Part shown: piece by piece, positions 18,826 to 26,918 of the stretch
Numbering within the stretch: the stretch's first letter is position 1
Layout: every line of letters begins with the position of its first letter
Assembly (NCBI RefSeq): GCF_001006305.1
Contig: NZ_LBHJ01000001.1
Span: 744,001-808,000 of the forward strand
Origin: Silvibacterium bohemicum
GTDB lineage: Bacteria > Acidobacteriota > Terriglobia > Terriglobales > Acidobacteriaceae
DNA: 64,000 nucleotides
Direction: 5' to 3'
Notes under the pieces: model-generated
What the model saw: the letters and a program-made list of their open reading frames with translations, nothing else
Databases searched by the model: none
Told to the model about the DNA's origin: nothing
Made by a program: the position numbers and the translations under genes

Positions 18826-18916
18826 GCAGGGGGGAGGGGATAGGGTGCAGGGTCTAGTAAACAAAGACGGTCCGGAAGGCTTTTCTACCCCCTGTACCCT
18901 AAACCCTATCCCCTGC
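18826..18916. repeat. inverted pair of CCCTA-rich dispersed repeats
   Basis: The spacer between the adaptor and permease genes is an imperfect inverted repeat: arms about 18826-18856 and 18885-18916 built of CCCTGYACCCTAAACCCTATCCCC-like units. Single copies of the same unit occur at 57452-57490 and, inverted, at 63094-63116, each time abutting a gene 3' end. Confidence 0.6.
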
Positions 18917-18918
18917 TC

Positions 18919-19851
18919 TTAGTCCTGGATTCTAGGATTCACGACAATGTAAAGAACGTCAGTGGCTAAGTTCACCAGCACATAGGTCAGCCCTACGGCC
19001 AGAATGCAGCCTTGCAGCAGGGAATAATCGCGGTTGGAGATTGCGGAGACGGTGAGGCGGCCGACACCGGGCCAGCTGAAGATGGTTTCTGTGACGATGG
19101 CTCCGGCGAGCAATGCTCCGAATTGCAATCCCACCAGGGTGATGACCGGAATCAGCGCATTCCGCAGAGCATGTTTGTAGACAACCGTGCGTTCGGGCAG
19201 TCCTTTGGCGCGTGCGGTGCGAATGTAATCCTGCCCCAGCTCTTCCAGCATCGCCGTCCGCACCATGCGCGTGAGCACCGCGGCCAGCGCTACGCCCATG
19301 GTGAATGCCGGAAGGACGAGATGACTGAGATCGCCTGCGCCGCTGACCGGCAGCCAGCCCAGCTTGATCGAAACCAGCAGAATCAGGATGGGCCCTAACG
19401 CAAATCCCGGAAAAGATAATCCCAGCAGGCTCACCACGCTCAGCGTGCGATCCTGCCAGCGATCCCGGCGAACGGCGCTGGCCACGCCTGCGGGGAGCGA
19501 CAGGAGGAGGGCCACGAGCAACGCAGCGGCGGTAAGTTCCGCCGTATACGGGTATCGCGACAGTACCAGGTGGGTGACGGTATCGTTCAGGCGCAGAGAG
19601 TGGCCGAGATCGCCGTGCAGCACTCCCCGCCAGTAGTGAAGATATTGCTGGCCCAGCGGCAGGTCCAATCCATACGCATGACGCAAGGCAACGATGTCGG
19701 AAGGCCGTGCGCCCTCGCCCAACATTTGTTCGATAGGATCGCCGGGAACGAGATGAATCAACAGAAAAACAATGGAGACAACCAGCCACACCACAGGAAT
19801 GGTGTAGAGGAGCCGGAGGAGCAGAGACCTGAGAGCCCTGGGAATGCGCAT
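18919..19851 (-). CDS. ABC transporter permease, DppB/OppB family
   Basis: 310 residues with six predicted transmembrane helices; the first follows a short basic N terminus (RLLYTIPVVWLVVSIVFLLIH). The N-terminal signature PGDPIEQMLGEGA, and the cytoplasmic EAA-type loop DYIRTARAKGLPERTVVYKHALRNALIPVIT are intact. DppB-type permeases pair with a DppC permease, two ATPases and a binding protein to import peptides, nickel or opines. None of these partners is in the window, so this is an isolated subunit. Its ATG overlaps the stop codon of the CorC-like gene (TGATG), which implies translational coupling. Confidence 0.9.
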   Translation of the reverse strand: MRIPRALRSLLLRLLYTIPVVWLVVSIVFLLIHLVPGDPIEQMLGEGARPSDIVALRHAYGLDLPLGQQYLHYWRGVLHGDLGHSLRLNDTVTHLVLSRYPYTAELTAAALLVALLLSLPAGVASAVRRDRWQDRTLSVVSLLGLSFPGFALGPILILLVSIKLGWLPVSGAGDLSHLVLPAFTMGVALAAVLTRMVRTAMLEELGQDYIRTARAKGLPERTVVYKHALRNALIPVITLVGLQFGALLAGAIVTETIFSWPGVGRLTVSAISNRDYSLLQGCILAVGLTYVLVNLATDVLYIVVNPRIQD

Positions 19852-21260
19852 CAGCGGGCATTCTCCGCGATGCGTTGCGCTCTATCCTGTCGGACGGAAG
19901 AGGATGGCAGATTCGCAGTCTGAGGCGCGACCATTTCGATGCGCACCCGGCTGATGCGATGACCGCTCATCTCGAGGACCGTGAAGCGGCGGCCTTCATA
20001 CTCCACTGTTTCGCCCTCCCGGGGAATCTTCCCCAGCCGCGCCAGCAGAAATCCGGCCAGCGTTTCGGCGCCGCCCTCGCGGGGAAGACTCCATTGCATC
20101 TGCGTCTCCAGGTCGCGGAGGTTCACGCTGCCGTCGAGAATCAGTCCGCCGGTCGCAGTCGTGAGCACAGCCTTTGCCGCCACGTCGAACTCGTCTTCCA
20201 CCTCGCCGATCAGCTGTTCGATGGCGTCTTCCACGGTGACCAGGCCGACCGTCGATCCGAACTCATCCACCACGATGGCCAGATGCCTGCGCCGCTCCTG
20301 AAACTCGTTGAGAAGATCGAGCACCGGCTTGGTCTCCGGCACAACCAGCACCTCGCGCATCACCTGCTTCAAGCGCAGCTCGACGAAGGGAGCTTCGCTG
20401 AAGCGCGTTCGGGCCGAGGCGCGGAAGTGCATCAGCCGGGAGATGTCTTTCGAATAGACCACGCCGACGATGGACTCAGGTCCCTGCGCCGGATCGTAGA
20501 CCGGCACGCGCGAATGCAGCTCTTCGATGATCCGGGCGCTGGCGTCTTCGATGAGTAGATCGAAGGGAAGAGAAAATATCCTCTGCCGCGGCGTCATGAT
20601 CTCCCGGGTAGGAATTTCGCTCACCTCGACGGCGCGATGAATGAGCGCCTCCTGATACTCAGGGAGCGCGCCGGTGCGTCGTGCAGCGGTCGCGATGAGC
20701 TTCAGCTCTTCCGGAGAGTGGTTCGAGCTCTCGTGCGCCACAGGTGTATGAAACAGGTGAAGCACCACTCGTGCCGAGCGGTTCATGAGGTGGACAGCCG
20801 GCCGCGTCAGCCGGATGAAGACCTCCATCGGCCCGGCGATGGCGACGGCAACCTGCTCCGTCTTGCGCAGGGCAAGAGCCTTGGGGACCAGCTCGCCGAG
20901 CAGCACATGGAAGTAAGTAATGAAGGCGAAGGCGATCGGTACGGCGATGAGATGAGCGTAGATGCGCGCGTGAGGCAGCCACCCAAGCCAGTCTTCAAAT
21001 ACCGCGGCAACGACTGGCTCGCCGATCCAGCCCAGCGCCAGGCTGCAAAGCGTGACGCCCAGCTGCACGGCGGGCAGAAAATCATCCAGATGCTGCTGCA
21101 GTTTGCGGACCAGCCGCGCCCCCGGCCGCTGCTGCGCGATCAGCTGCTCGATCCGGGTTTCACGAACGCTCACTAAGGCCAGCTCGGCGGCAACGAAGAA
21201 TCCGTTGGCCAGAATGAGCACGACAATGGAGACGCCCCGAAGGAAAAGGAACTGAATCAT
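19851..21260 (-). CDS. hemolysin/CorC family membrane protein (CNNM plus CBS domains)
   Basis: 469 residues. The N-terminal DUF21/CNNM membrane domain has about four helices (VLILANGFFVAAELALVSVRETR; VQLGVTLCSLALGWIGEP). The middle carries a CBS pair (IMTPRQRIF...; VLVVPETKPVLDLLNEFQERRRHLAIVVDEFGSTVGLVTVEDAIEQLIGEV), and the C-terminal CorC_HlyC domain ends near RFTVLEMSGHRISRVRIEM. Family members are linked to Mg/Co export or tolerance; the old name hemolysin is not evidence of toxicity. The downstream permease gene overlaps its stop by one base. Confidence 0.9.
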   Translation of the reverse strand: MIQFLFLRGVSIVVLILANGFFVAAELALVSVRETRIEQLIAQQRPGARLVRKLQQHLDDFLPAVQLGVTLCSLALGWIGEPVVAAVFEDWLGWLPHARIYAHLIAVPIAFAFITYFHVLLGELVPKALALRKTEQVAVAIAGPMEVFIRLTRPAVHLMNRSARVVLHLFHTPVAHESSNHSPEELKLIATAARRTGALPEYQEALIHRAVEVSEIPTREIMTPRQRIFSLPFDLLIEDASARIIEELHSRVPVYDPAQGPESIVGVVYSKDISRLMHFRASARTRFSEAPFVELRLKQVMREVLVVPETKPVLDLLNEFQERRRHLAIVVDEFGSTVGLVTVEDAIEQLIGEVEDEFDVAAKAVLTTATGGLILDGSVNLRDLETQMQWSLPREGGAETLAGFLLARLGKIPREGETVEYEGRRFTVLEMSGHRISRVRIEMVAPQTANLPSSSVRQDRAQRIAENAR

Positions 21261-21445
21261 CTGGAATAGGAAGTTTACAACCTCGGCGGCGTCAGGTGGT
21301 TACCTGGGTGTAGCGCCGTTGCCGGTTCCGGCTCTGCGCGGAGTCTCGCTCCCGTTAAGCTGGCTGCATCTTCCTTTGCGGTCTAGTCGCAAAACGGTGC
21401 AGTGGAGCATTGCACTCCGGTGCGGGTCGCCCCAAACGCGACAAA

Positions 21446-21475
21446 GCCCGGAAAGTGCTAGAACACTCTCCGGGC
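21446..21475 (-). terminator. terminator-like hairpin after the thioesterase/rseP/dxr/cdsA run
   Basis: A 12 bp stem with one mismatch (arms 21446-21457 and 21464-21475) encloses a six-base loop; on the minus strand it is followed by TTTGT. It is placed to end the minus-strand transcript that leaves the thioesterase gene. On the plus strand it stands just ahead of the ribosome-binding site of a 32-codon frame. Confidence 0.5.
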
Positions 21476-21497
21476 CTTCTATCAAAGGAGGACGCAT

Positions 21498-21596
21498 ATG
21501 AGGATCAAGCTCAAATGCGACATCAGCGTCACTCTACGCTGGTTGCTCGCTTTTGCTGCCGCTATCTCCGCAATCATTCACTTGATTCGGAGATGA
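21498..21596 (+). CDS. possible 32-residue membrane microprotein
   Basis: A short frame with a near-ideal ribosome-binding site (AAAGGAGG, 6 bases before ATG). The predicted product begins MRIKLK, has a hydrophobic helix (WLLAFAAAISAIIHLI) and ends with two Arg, which is the profile of a small single-pass membrane peptide. It stands in the only sizeable gap (392 bp) between the CorC-like gene and the thioesterase, just past a strong hairpin. No known family is recognised, and length alone gives no statistical support; translation is an inference from the start-site signals. Confidence 0.4.
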   Translation: MRIKLKCDISVTLRWLLAFAAAISAIIHLIRR

Positions 21597-21652
21597 CTTC
21601 AGTGCCATTACCGTGGAGCCAGAAGGTCGAGGACCAACTCCACGCAAATAGT

Positions 21653-22081
21653 TTACACCCGCTCCTCGATTGTCTGCCGAATCGCCGCCGCGTACTTCTC
21701 CGGCATCTCCCGTTTTAGCATCCCTTTGTCAACACAGACATGGACCGTTTCCGCTTCTGCCAGAAGCCGCTCGCGACCCGGTTCCGCACGTAGCAGGCGA
21801 TAACTGAACTTGATCACCGCCCCGCGCAGCAGAGTTACACGAGTCTCGATCTGGATCTCTTCGTCATAGCGCGCCGGGGAGCGATAGCGGCAGTTGGCCT
21901 CGACGACGGGAAGATGGCAGTCATCTTCCGTCTCCATCAGCTTGTAATCGTGGCCGAGCTGGCGAAAGAACTCCACGCGGCCGATCTCACACCAGACGAA
22001 GTAGTTCGCGTAATACACCACGCCCATCTGATCGGTTTCGGCATAGCGGACACGGAGCGTCGTCCGGACAGGCATGGTCAT
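21653..22081 (-). CDS. acyl-CoA thioesterase, YbgC/FadM (4HBT hotdog) family
   Basis: 142 residues forming a single hotdog domain. The family motif RYAETDQMGVVYYANYFVWCEIGR carries the catalytic Asp; the usual Glu-rich beta sheet region (EIQIETRVTLLRGAVIKFSYRLLR) follows. Such enzymes hydrolyse short- to medium-chain acyl-CoA; some take part in envelope phospholipid metabolism through the Tol-Pal region, though no tol genes are here. It begins 18 bases after rseP and is the last gene of the rseP-containing run. Confidence 0.88.
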   Translation of the reverse strand: MTMPVRTTLRVRYAETDQMGVVYYANYFVWCEIGRVEFFRQLGHDYKLMETEDDCHLPVVEANCRYRSPARYDEEIQIETRVTLLRGAVIKFSYRLLRAEPGRERLLAEAETVHVCVDKGMLKREMPEKYAAAIRQTIEERV

Positions 22082-22099
22082 GCGTTTGAGTTCATCTGC

Positions 22100-23473
22100 C
22101 TACGGCTTCAGTTTGGAGAGGATATTCAGCTTGGCCACGTCGTTGAACATGACGAACGCTGCGAACAAAATCAGCATCACGAAGGCGACCTGATAAACGC
22201 GCTCCTTGAATTCCTGATTCAGGTCGCGGCGCAGCGTGCCTTCGATCAGCAGCAGCAGAATCATCCCGCCATCGAGGATGGGGATGGGCAGCAGGTTGAA
22301 GATGCCCAGGTTCAGACTGATCAGGGACATCAACGCGATCAGCGGCTGCCATCCTGGCATGGATACAGCCTCGCCGGTCTCGCGCGCAATGCCAATCGGA
22401 CCGCTCAACTGCTGTACATTCGAGCGTCGTGTTACCAGGCGCTTGAGAACGTCGAGAATATATCCGGAATTATTGAGATTGAACGTGACCGACTGTCCCA
22501 CGGCTCGGCTCAGCGGCAGCTGCTCGACATGGAAAGGTGCCTGCGCAGGATGAAAGCCGAGGCGATATCCCAGGTGGCCCGCGCCATCGTCGGCCCAGAT
22601 GGGCTGCGCCGTCAGCTGGAGTGTCTGGTCTCCGCGCTGTATGGTCAGATCCACGGGCTTACCTTGTGTCTGCTGGAGAAACGCCATAACAGCGGCTACC
22701 GAGTGCACCGCTTGACCATTGATTGCGACAATCGCGTCGCCCGTCTTCATACCGGCCTTGTCCGCCGGGTTGCCAGGCATTACATCGCGTACACCGAGCG
22801 GGCTGTTCTGGACTTTGGGCATGAGGCCGACTGATTCGATCTCGAAGTCATCGCCCTTCGTCGGGTCGGCAAGATAAAGCTGGGTGTTGAAGGTCTGCGT
22901 CTTGCCATCGACCGTGCGTTCCACGGTCACCGGAACCTGCGAGTTCACGTCGAGCGCGGCGCGCATCCGAACCTGTTCCCAGGTCGGATTCTTATCCTTG
23001 TCGAAGCGCACGATGAGATCGCCGGCCTGGATGCCGGCGTGTCCGGCGGGTGAATCCTGGGGTACGAAGTCGGTGATGGCCGGACCAGCCAGATAATTCT
23101 CGACCTCGTTGTGCATCATGTAGAGCCCGGTCATCAGAACGAAAGCCAGAATGAAGTTGGCTACCGGTCCAGCCAGACCTATGAGAACTCTCTGCCAGCG
23201 GGGATGGGATGCAAATTCATCAGGATCGCCGGTCCGTGCCTCTCCCGGCGTCTCGCCGGCCATCTTTACGTATCCGCCAAGCGGCAGCAGGCTCAGGCGG
23301 TAATCGGTATCCCCGCGGCGAAACCCAAAGAGCCGCTTGCCGAAGCCGATCGAGAAAACCTCAACCCGTACTTTAAAGAATTTGGCAACGGCAAAATGCC
23401 CAAACTCATGGACGAGCACCATGATGCCCAGAACGATGAGCATGGAAACGAGAGCAGTAAAAGCAAAAGACAT
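22100..23473 (-). CDS. rseP: RIP metalloprotease RseP (site-2 protease)
   Basis: 457 residues, the normal length. The first membrane helix carries the zinc site HEFGH (22-26), and the second catalytic segment LPIPILDGGMI near residue 400 supplies the third ligand. Two PDZ domains lie between them (about 120-200 and 205-290: SPAGHAGIQAGDLIV; NPADKAGMKTGDAIVAINGQ). The enzyme cuts membrane proteins such as anti-sigma factors and signal-peptide remnants. The order dxr then rseP is a widespread conserved arrangement; the gap to dxr is 63 bases. Confidence 0.96.
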   Translation of the reverse strand: MSFAFTALVSMLIVLGIMVLVHEFGHFAVAKFFKVRVEVFSIGFGKRLFGFRRGDTDYRLSLLPLGGYVKMAGETPGEARTGDPDEFASHPRWQRVLIGLAGPVANFILAFVLMTGLYMMHNEVENYLAGPAITDFVPQDSPAGHAGIQAGDLIVRFDKDKNPTWEQVRMRAALDVNSQVPVTVERTVDGKTQTFNTQLYLADPTKGDDFEIESVGLMPKVQNSPLGVRDVMPGNPADKAGMKTGDAIVAINGQAVHSVAAVMAFLQQTQGKPVDLTIQRGDQTLQLTAQPIWADDGAGHLGYRLGFHPAQAPFHVEQLPLSRAVGQSVTFNLNNSGYILDVLKRLVTRRSNVQQLSGPIGIARETGEAVSMPGWQPLIALMSLISLNLGIFNLLPIPILDGGMILLLLIEGTLRRDLNQEFKERVYQVAFVMLILFAAFVMFNDVAKLNILSKLKP

Positions 23474-23536
23474 AATTTCGCGAATTCCCTAATGACAGCG
23501 CAGTCTCTCTCCGTCGCCGGCGAATGACTGTGGAAT

Positions 23537-24724
23537 CTAGACGCTGATCTGCGAAGATGCCCGGCCGGCCAATGCAATTGCTTCTGCGGCGGCCTCGCGC
23601 GCCTGTTGGTCGAGCGCGAGCACCTCGGCGATGGTTGCAGGGTGGGTCTCGGGGGTTGCCTGTAATACTCTCTCAATTGTACGCGGGATGGCGGAAAACG
23701 GGATGGCTCTTTCGAGGAAGGCTTCCACTGCGATTTCATCCGCTGCATTCAACGCAATGGGATGAGCCCCCCCGACTTCAGCTGCTTCATAGGCCAACCG
23801 CAGGCAAGGGAATCGTTCGAAATCCGGCGGCTGGAAGTTCAGCTGCGACAGCGCCGAGAGATCGAAGGTCAGATCCGACTCCACCCGCTCGGGATAGCTC
23901 ATGGCGTACAGGATCGGCAGCCGCATGTCGGTGACCGAGATCTGAGCCAGAATGCTCCCGTCCACGTACTCGACCAGCGAATGCACGGTCGATTCCGGAT
24001 GTACCGTCACCTTCACCGCCGAGGGTGGCAGATCGAATAACCGGCACGCCTCGATGATCTCAAGTCCTTTATTCAGAAGAGTTGCGGAATCGATCGTGAT
24101 GCGGCGGCCCATCACCCAGGTGGGGTGTTTCAGCGCCTGTTCGACCGTAATTTTGTCGAACTCGCTGCGCGGAAGGTTGCGGAACGGACCGCCCGACGCT
24201 GTCAGCCAGATACGCTTGACTTCCTGCCGGTCGCCTGCTCGCATGCACTGATGGACAGCATTGTGTTCGGAGTCGATGGGAAGAAGCGGGACATTCTTGG
24301 CCCGGGCTGCTGCGGTCAAAATCTCGCCGGCGGCCACCATCGCCTCTTTGTTCGCCAGGCCAATCGGCTTTCCCGCCAGAACAGCGGCATGTGTCGCCTC
24401 AAGTCCGGCTACACCCACAATCGCGGAAACGACGAAATCCGCTTCGGCCACCGTTGCAACACGGACCGTGCCGGCCGTACCGAAGACAACCTCGATCCCC
24501 GTGACGTCGGCCTCGCGCAGCCGAACTTCAAGCGCGCTGGCCAGTTCCTCCGTGGCCATGGAGACGACGCTGGGACGCCAGCGGCTGCACTGCTCAAACG
24601 CCGCATCCAGATTCCGGCCCGCCGCCAGGGAAGCTACGGCAAAGCGCTCCGGATGCTTTTCGATGACACTGAGGGTGCTCTGTCCAATGGAGCCGGTAGA
24701 GCCTAGGATGGCGATCTGCTTCAA
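23537..24724 (-). CDS. dxr: 1-deoxy-D-xylulose 5-phosphate reductoisomerase
   Basis: 395 residues. Converts DXP to 2-C-methyl-D-erythritol 4-phosphate with NADPH, the committed step of the MEP isoprenoid pathway. The N-terminal NADPH fold has GSTGSIG at 8-14; the metal/substrate site shows PIDSEHNAVHQC, TASGGPFR and HPTWVMGRRITIDSATLLNKGLE. The start codon is TTG at 24724, because no in-frame ATG precedes GSTGSIG. It is 36 bases after cdsA and would feed isoprenoid units to UppS encoded nearby. Confidence 0.97.
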   Translation of the reverse strand: MKQIAILGSTGSIGQSTLSVIEKHPERFAVASLAAGRNLDAAFEQCSRWRPSVVSMATEELASALEVRLREADVTGIEVVFGTAGTVRVATVAEADFVVSAIVGVAGLEATHAAVLAGKPIGLANKEAMVAAGEILTAAARAKNVPLLPIDSEHNAVHQCMRAGDRQEVKRIWLTASGGPFRNLPRSEFDKITVEQALKHPTWVMGRRITIDSATLLNKGLEIIEACRLFDLPPSAVKVTVHPESTVHSLVEYVDGSILAQISVTDMRLPILYAMSYPERVESDLTFDLSALSQLNFQPPDFERFPCLRLAYEAAEVGGAHPIALNAADEIAVEAFLERAIPFSAIPRTIERVLQATPETHPATIAEVLALDQQAREAAAEAIALAGRASSQISV

Positions 24725-24760
24725 CGTCGTAAACTCATGAATGCGATAGACTTAGCTACG

Positions 24761-25585
24761 CTAGAAGGTCTGCTGCATTAATAGAGCGTACCACAGCACC
24801 GGCGCCGCCAGCAGCAGGGCGTCGATACGGTCGAGAATGCCGCCATGGCCGGGAAGCATCGCTCCCGAGTCCTTCACACCGGCGCCACGCTTGATGGCTG
24901 ACTCTACAAGATCGCCCACCTGCGCTGCGACATTCAGCAGCACGGCCAGGAAAATCCATCGTCCCATCGAGCCGGGATAGAACAGGGTCTCCACATTTCT
25001 GCGCGCCAGTGCGCCCGCCAGCAGGACAAGCAGCACTCCCACAATCACGCTGCCCACTACCGATGCGATGGAACCCTCCCAGGTCTTGCCCGGGCTGATC
25101 GCCGGGGCAAGCTTCCTCTTTCCCAGGCTCCGGCCGACATAGAGCGCGGCAATATCTCCCGCCCACACCACAAAGAAGAGGAATAGCAGCAGAGATGGGC
25201 CGTTTTCCTGCGCGCTGATCAACGGAATCGTCGCCAAAGTCAGGCCCACATAAAGTACGCCGAACAGGGAGAACGCAGCGTCCGTGAGAACCCGCTCGAT
25301 GGGCGACCGGAAGGCGCAAACGATAAGCAAGACCAGAGCCACCGCTCCCAGTAGCTGCGCCAGCAGCTCCGGACGGTAAAAGACGCATAGAAACACCAGA
25401 CCCACGCCAATGAGCGTCGCGATTCGGGGCGTTTTCGCACCCTGGGCGTCGGCAAGGGCGAGATATTCCCATAGAGCCAACCCAGCCACCAAGCCGACCA
25501 CGGGGGTAATCAACCAAAAAGGACCTTTGAAGATCAGCAGCAGGACTAAGGGGATCAGAACTGCAGCGGTAACAACTCGTTTCAT
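24761..25585 (-). CDS. cdsA: phosphatidate cytidylyltransferase
   Basis: 274 residues from the ATG at 25585, where the hydrophobic N terminus (MKRVVTAAVLIPLVLLLIF) begins; a frame extends 30 codons further but is less membrane-like. At least seven membrane segments are visible. The C-terminal CDP-alcohol signature is intact (ESAIKRGAGVKDSGAMLPGHGGILDRIDA). It makes CDP-diacylglycerol for phospholipid synthesis. In many genomes uppS stands directly upstream; here an opposite-strand VWA gene intervenes, so cdsA must have its own promoter in the 163 bp divergent gap. Confidence 0.95.
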   Translation of the reverse strand: MKRVVTAAVLIPLVLLLIFKGPFWLITPVVGLVAGLALWEYLALADAQGAKTPRIATLIGVGLVFLCVFYRPELLAQLLGAVALVLLIVCAFRSPIERVLTDAAFSLFGVLYVGLTLATIPLISAQENGPSLLLFLFFVVWAGDIAALYVGRSLGKRKLAPAISPGKTWEGSIASVVGSVIVGVLLVLLAGALARRNVETLFYPGSMGRWIFLAVLLNVAAQVGDLVESAIKRGAGVKDSGAMLPGHGGILDRIDALLLAAPVLWYALLMQQTF

Positions 25586-25748
25586 CTTGAAGTTGAGGAT
25601 ACACGTTAGTTTTGTCTGGATTTTGTTGCGGCCGGGTCCAACCGGAGAAGGATGCCGTCTTAACAACTGAGTCACGAATTCGGGGTCTACATCTAACAGA
25701 ACGAGTAGATCGGTGCCGGTCTCAGTATCGGGATCGAAGGAGAACGAG

Positions 25749-26696
25749 ATGAAATTGAATCGAGTTGTTGTTGCCGCTGCCGGTATCGGTCTTATGGCTG
25801 TTACTTATGCTTTCGGGCAGGGCTCGGACAGCGTTCCGGCGCAGTCCGTTATTACCGTCATGACTAAGAATTCTGAGGCTCCCGCGAACCTCCGGGCCCA
25901 GGATTTCAAGGTCCAGGTGAATGGCAAAACGACGGAGGTCAGCAATTTGACGCCTCTGCGCGGCGACCGCGCCGGTGCGGAGCTGGTCGTCCTGATCGAC
26001 AGCGGTGCCCGCAACAGCCTTGGCCGTCAGCTGGATGACATTCGCCAGTTTGTCCAGGGGCTTCCGCCGACCACAGAAGTCGCCATCGCTTATATGCAGA
26101 ATGGCCGGGCCTATATGCCGGGACGCCTGACCGCGGATAAGGCCGAGGCGCTCAAGGCGCTTCATCTGCCGGGCGGTATCCCCGGGGGCAGCGCCAGCCC
26201 TTACTTCTGCTTGTCCGATCTTGCCAAGAACTGGCCCTCGACCAACCGCGAAAACCGTCGCATCGTAGTCATGATCACGGACGGATTCGATCCCTATAAC
26301 CCGCGCTTCGACCCCGACGACCCATATCTGCAGTCTGCGATCAACGATTCGGTGCGCGCTGGATTGGTAGTCAACTCCATTTACTGGCATGACACCGGTT
26401 TTGTAAGCAGCACCTTCCGCGGCATCAACACCGGCCAGAATCTGATGTCGATTGTGACCGACGCCACCGGCGGTACGGATTATCTGCAGGGATTCAGCAA
26501 CCCGGTGTCCTTCAGCCCCTTCTTCGAGGATCTGAACCGCCGTCTCCAGAACCAGTACGAGCTGGGATATGTGGCGCCCGCCAAAGCCAAGCCTGAAGTG
26601 GCCACGCTGAAGGTGAAGCTGCAGGCGCCAAATACGAAGCTGACTGCTCCGCAGAGGGTCATTGTTGCCCCCGGCGGCGTAGCCGCAAACCAGTAA
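25749..26696 (+). CDS. secreted VWFA-like protein
   Basis: 315 residues from the ATG at 25749, with AAGGAG upstream and a signal peptide (MKLNRVVVAAAGIGLMAVTYAFG). A von Willebrand A-type fold is visible (AELVVLIDSGARNSLGRQL; RRIVVMITDGFDPYNP; NSIYWHD). The metal-site motif reads DSGAR instead of DxSxS, so canonical MIDAS metal binding is doubtful. The C terminus has a small sheet domain (YELGYVAPAKAKPEVATLKVKLQAPNTKL) as in acidobacterial VWFA-related proteins. Role unknown, presumably extracytoplasmic. The gene splits the usual uppS-cdsA neighbourhood and is bounded by a strong terminator. Confidence 0.82.
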   Translation: MKLNRVVVAAAGIGLMAVTYAFGQGSDSVPAQSVITVMTKNSEAPANLRAQDFKVQVNGKTTEVSNLTPLRGDRAGAELVVLIDSGARNSLGRQLDDIRQFVQGLPPTTEVAIAYMQNGRAYMPGRLTADKAEALKALHLPGGIPGGSASPYFCLSDLAKNWPSTNRENRRIVVMITDGFDPYNPRFDPDDPYLQSAINDSVRAGLVVNSIYWHDTGFVSSTFRGINTGQNLMSIVTDATGGTDYLQGFSNPVSFSPFFEDLNRRLQNQYELGYVAPAKAKPEVATLKVKLQAPNTKLTAPQRVIVAPGGVAANQ

Positions 26697-26736
26697 TCCC
26701 AGCCGCGAACCATTCGGTTCTGCAAATTCAACCGGA

Positions 26737-26775
26737 AACAGAAATGGCCGCGACAGCATCGCGGCCATTTCTGTT
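26737..26775. terminator. strong 17 bp palindromic terminator
   Basis: Arms 26737-26753 and 26759-26775 are perfectly complementary around a 5-base loop; the outer part is A/T-rich, so it can act in both directions. It ends the VWA gene transcript. Confidence 0.8.
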
Positions 26776-26822
26776 AGTGATAAGGACGGTGGAAAACCCG
26801 ACGGCTTGTTTTTCGGAGGGAG

Positions 26823-26877
26823 CGTGAGGCTTCAGCCTCACGAATACATCGATCGAATTCTGAGGGCTTCAGCCCCA
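26823..26877. repeat. degenerate double-hairpin GGCTTCAGCC repeat
   Basis: Two small palindromes, CGTGAGGC-TTCA-GCCTCACG-like at 26823-26842 and GGGC-TTCA-GCCC at 26864-26875, have the same TTCA loop as the ~105 bp repeats at 42742, 49038 and 50661. It looks like a divergent member of that family, between the VWA terminator and the uppS 3' end. Confidence 0.5.
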
Positions 26878-26918
26878 GGCCTTGGTCCAGGGTCTTCTGC
26901 TTCTCAAATCCAGAAAGA

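Noticed and set aside
19851-21260. Hemolysin function suggested by the family name
   Set aside because: Domain order is CNNM-CBS-CorC; the name is historical and ion transport is the supported role.
25722-26768. 348-codon minus-strand frame
   Set aside because: Antisense of the VWA protein gene, which has a signal peptide, ribosome-binding site and recognisable fold; the antisense frame has none.
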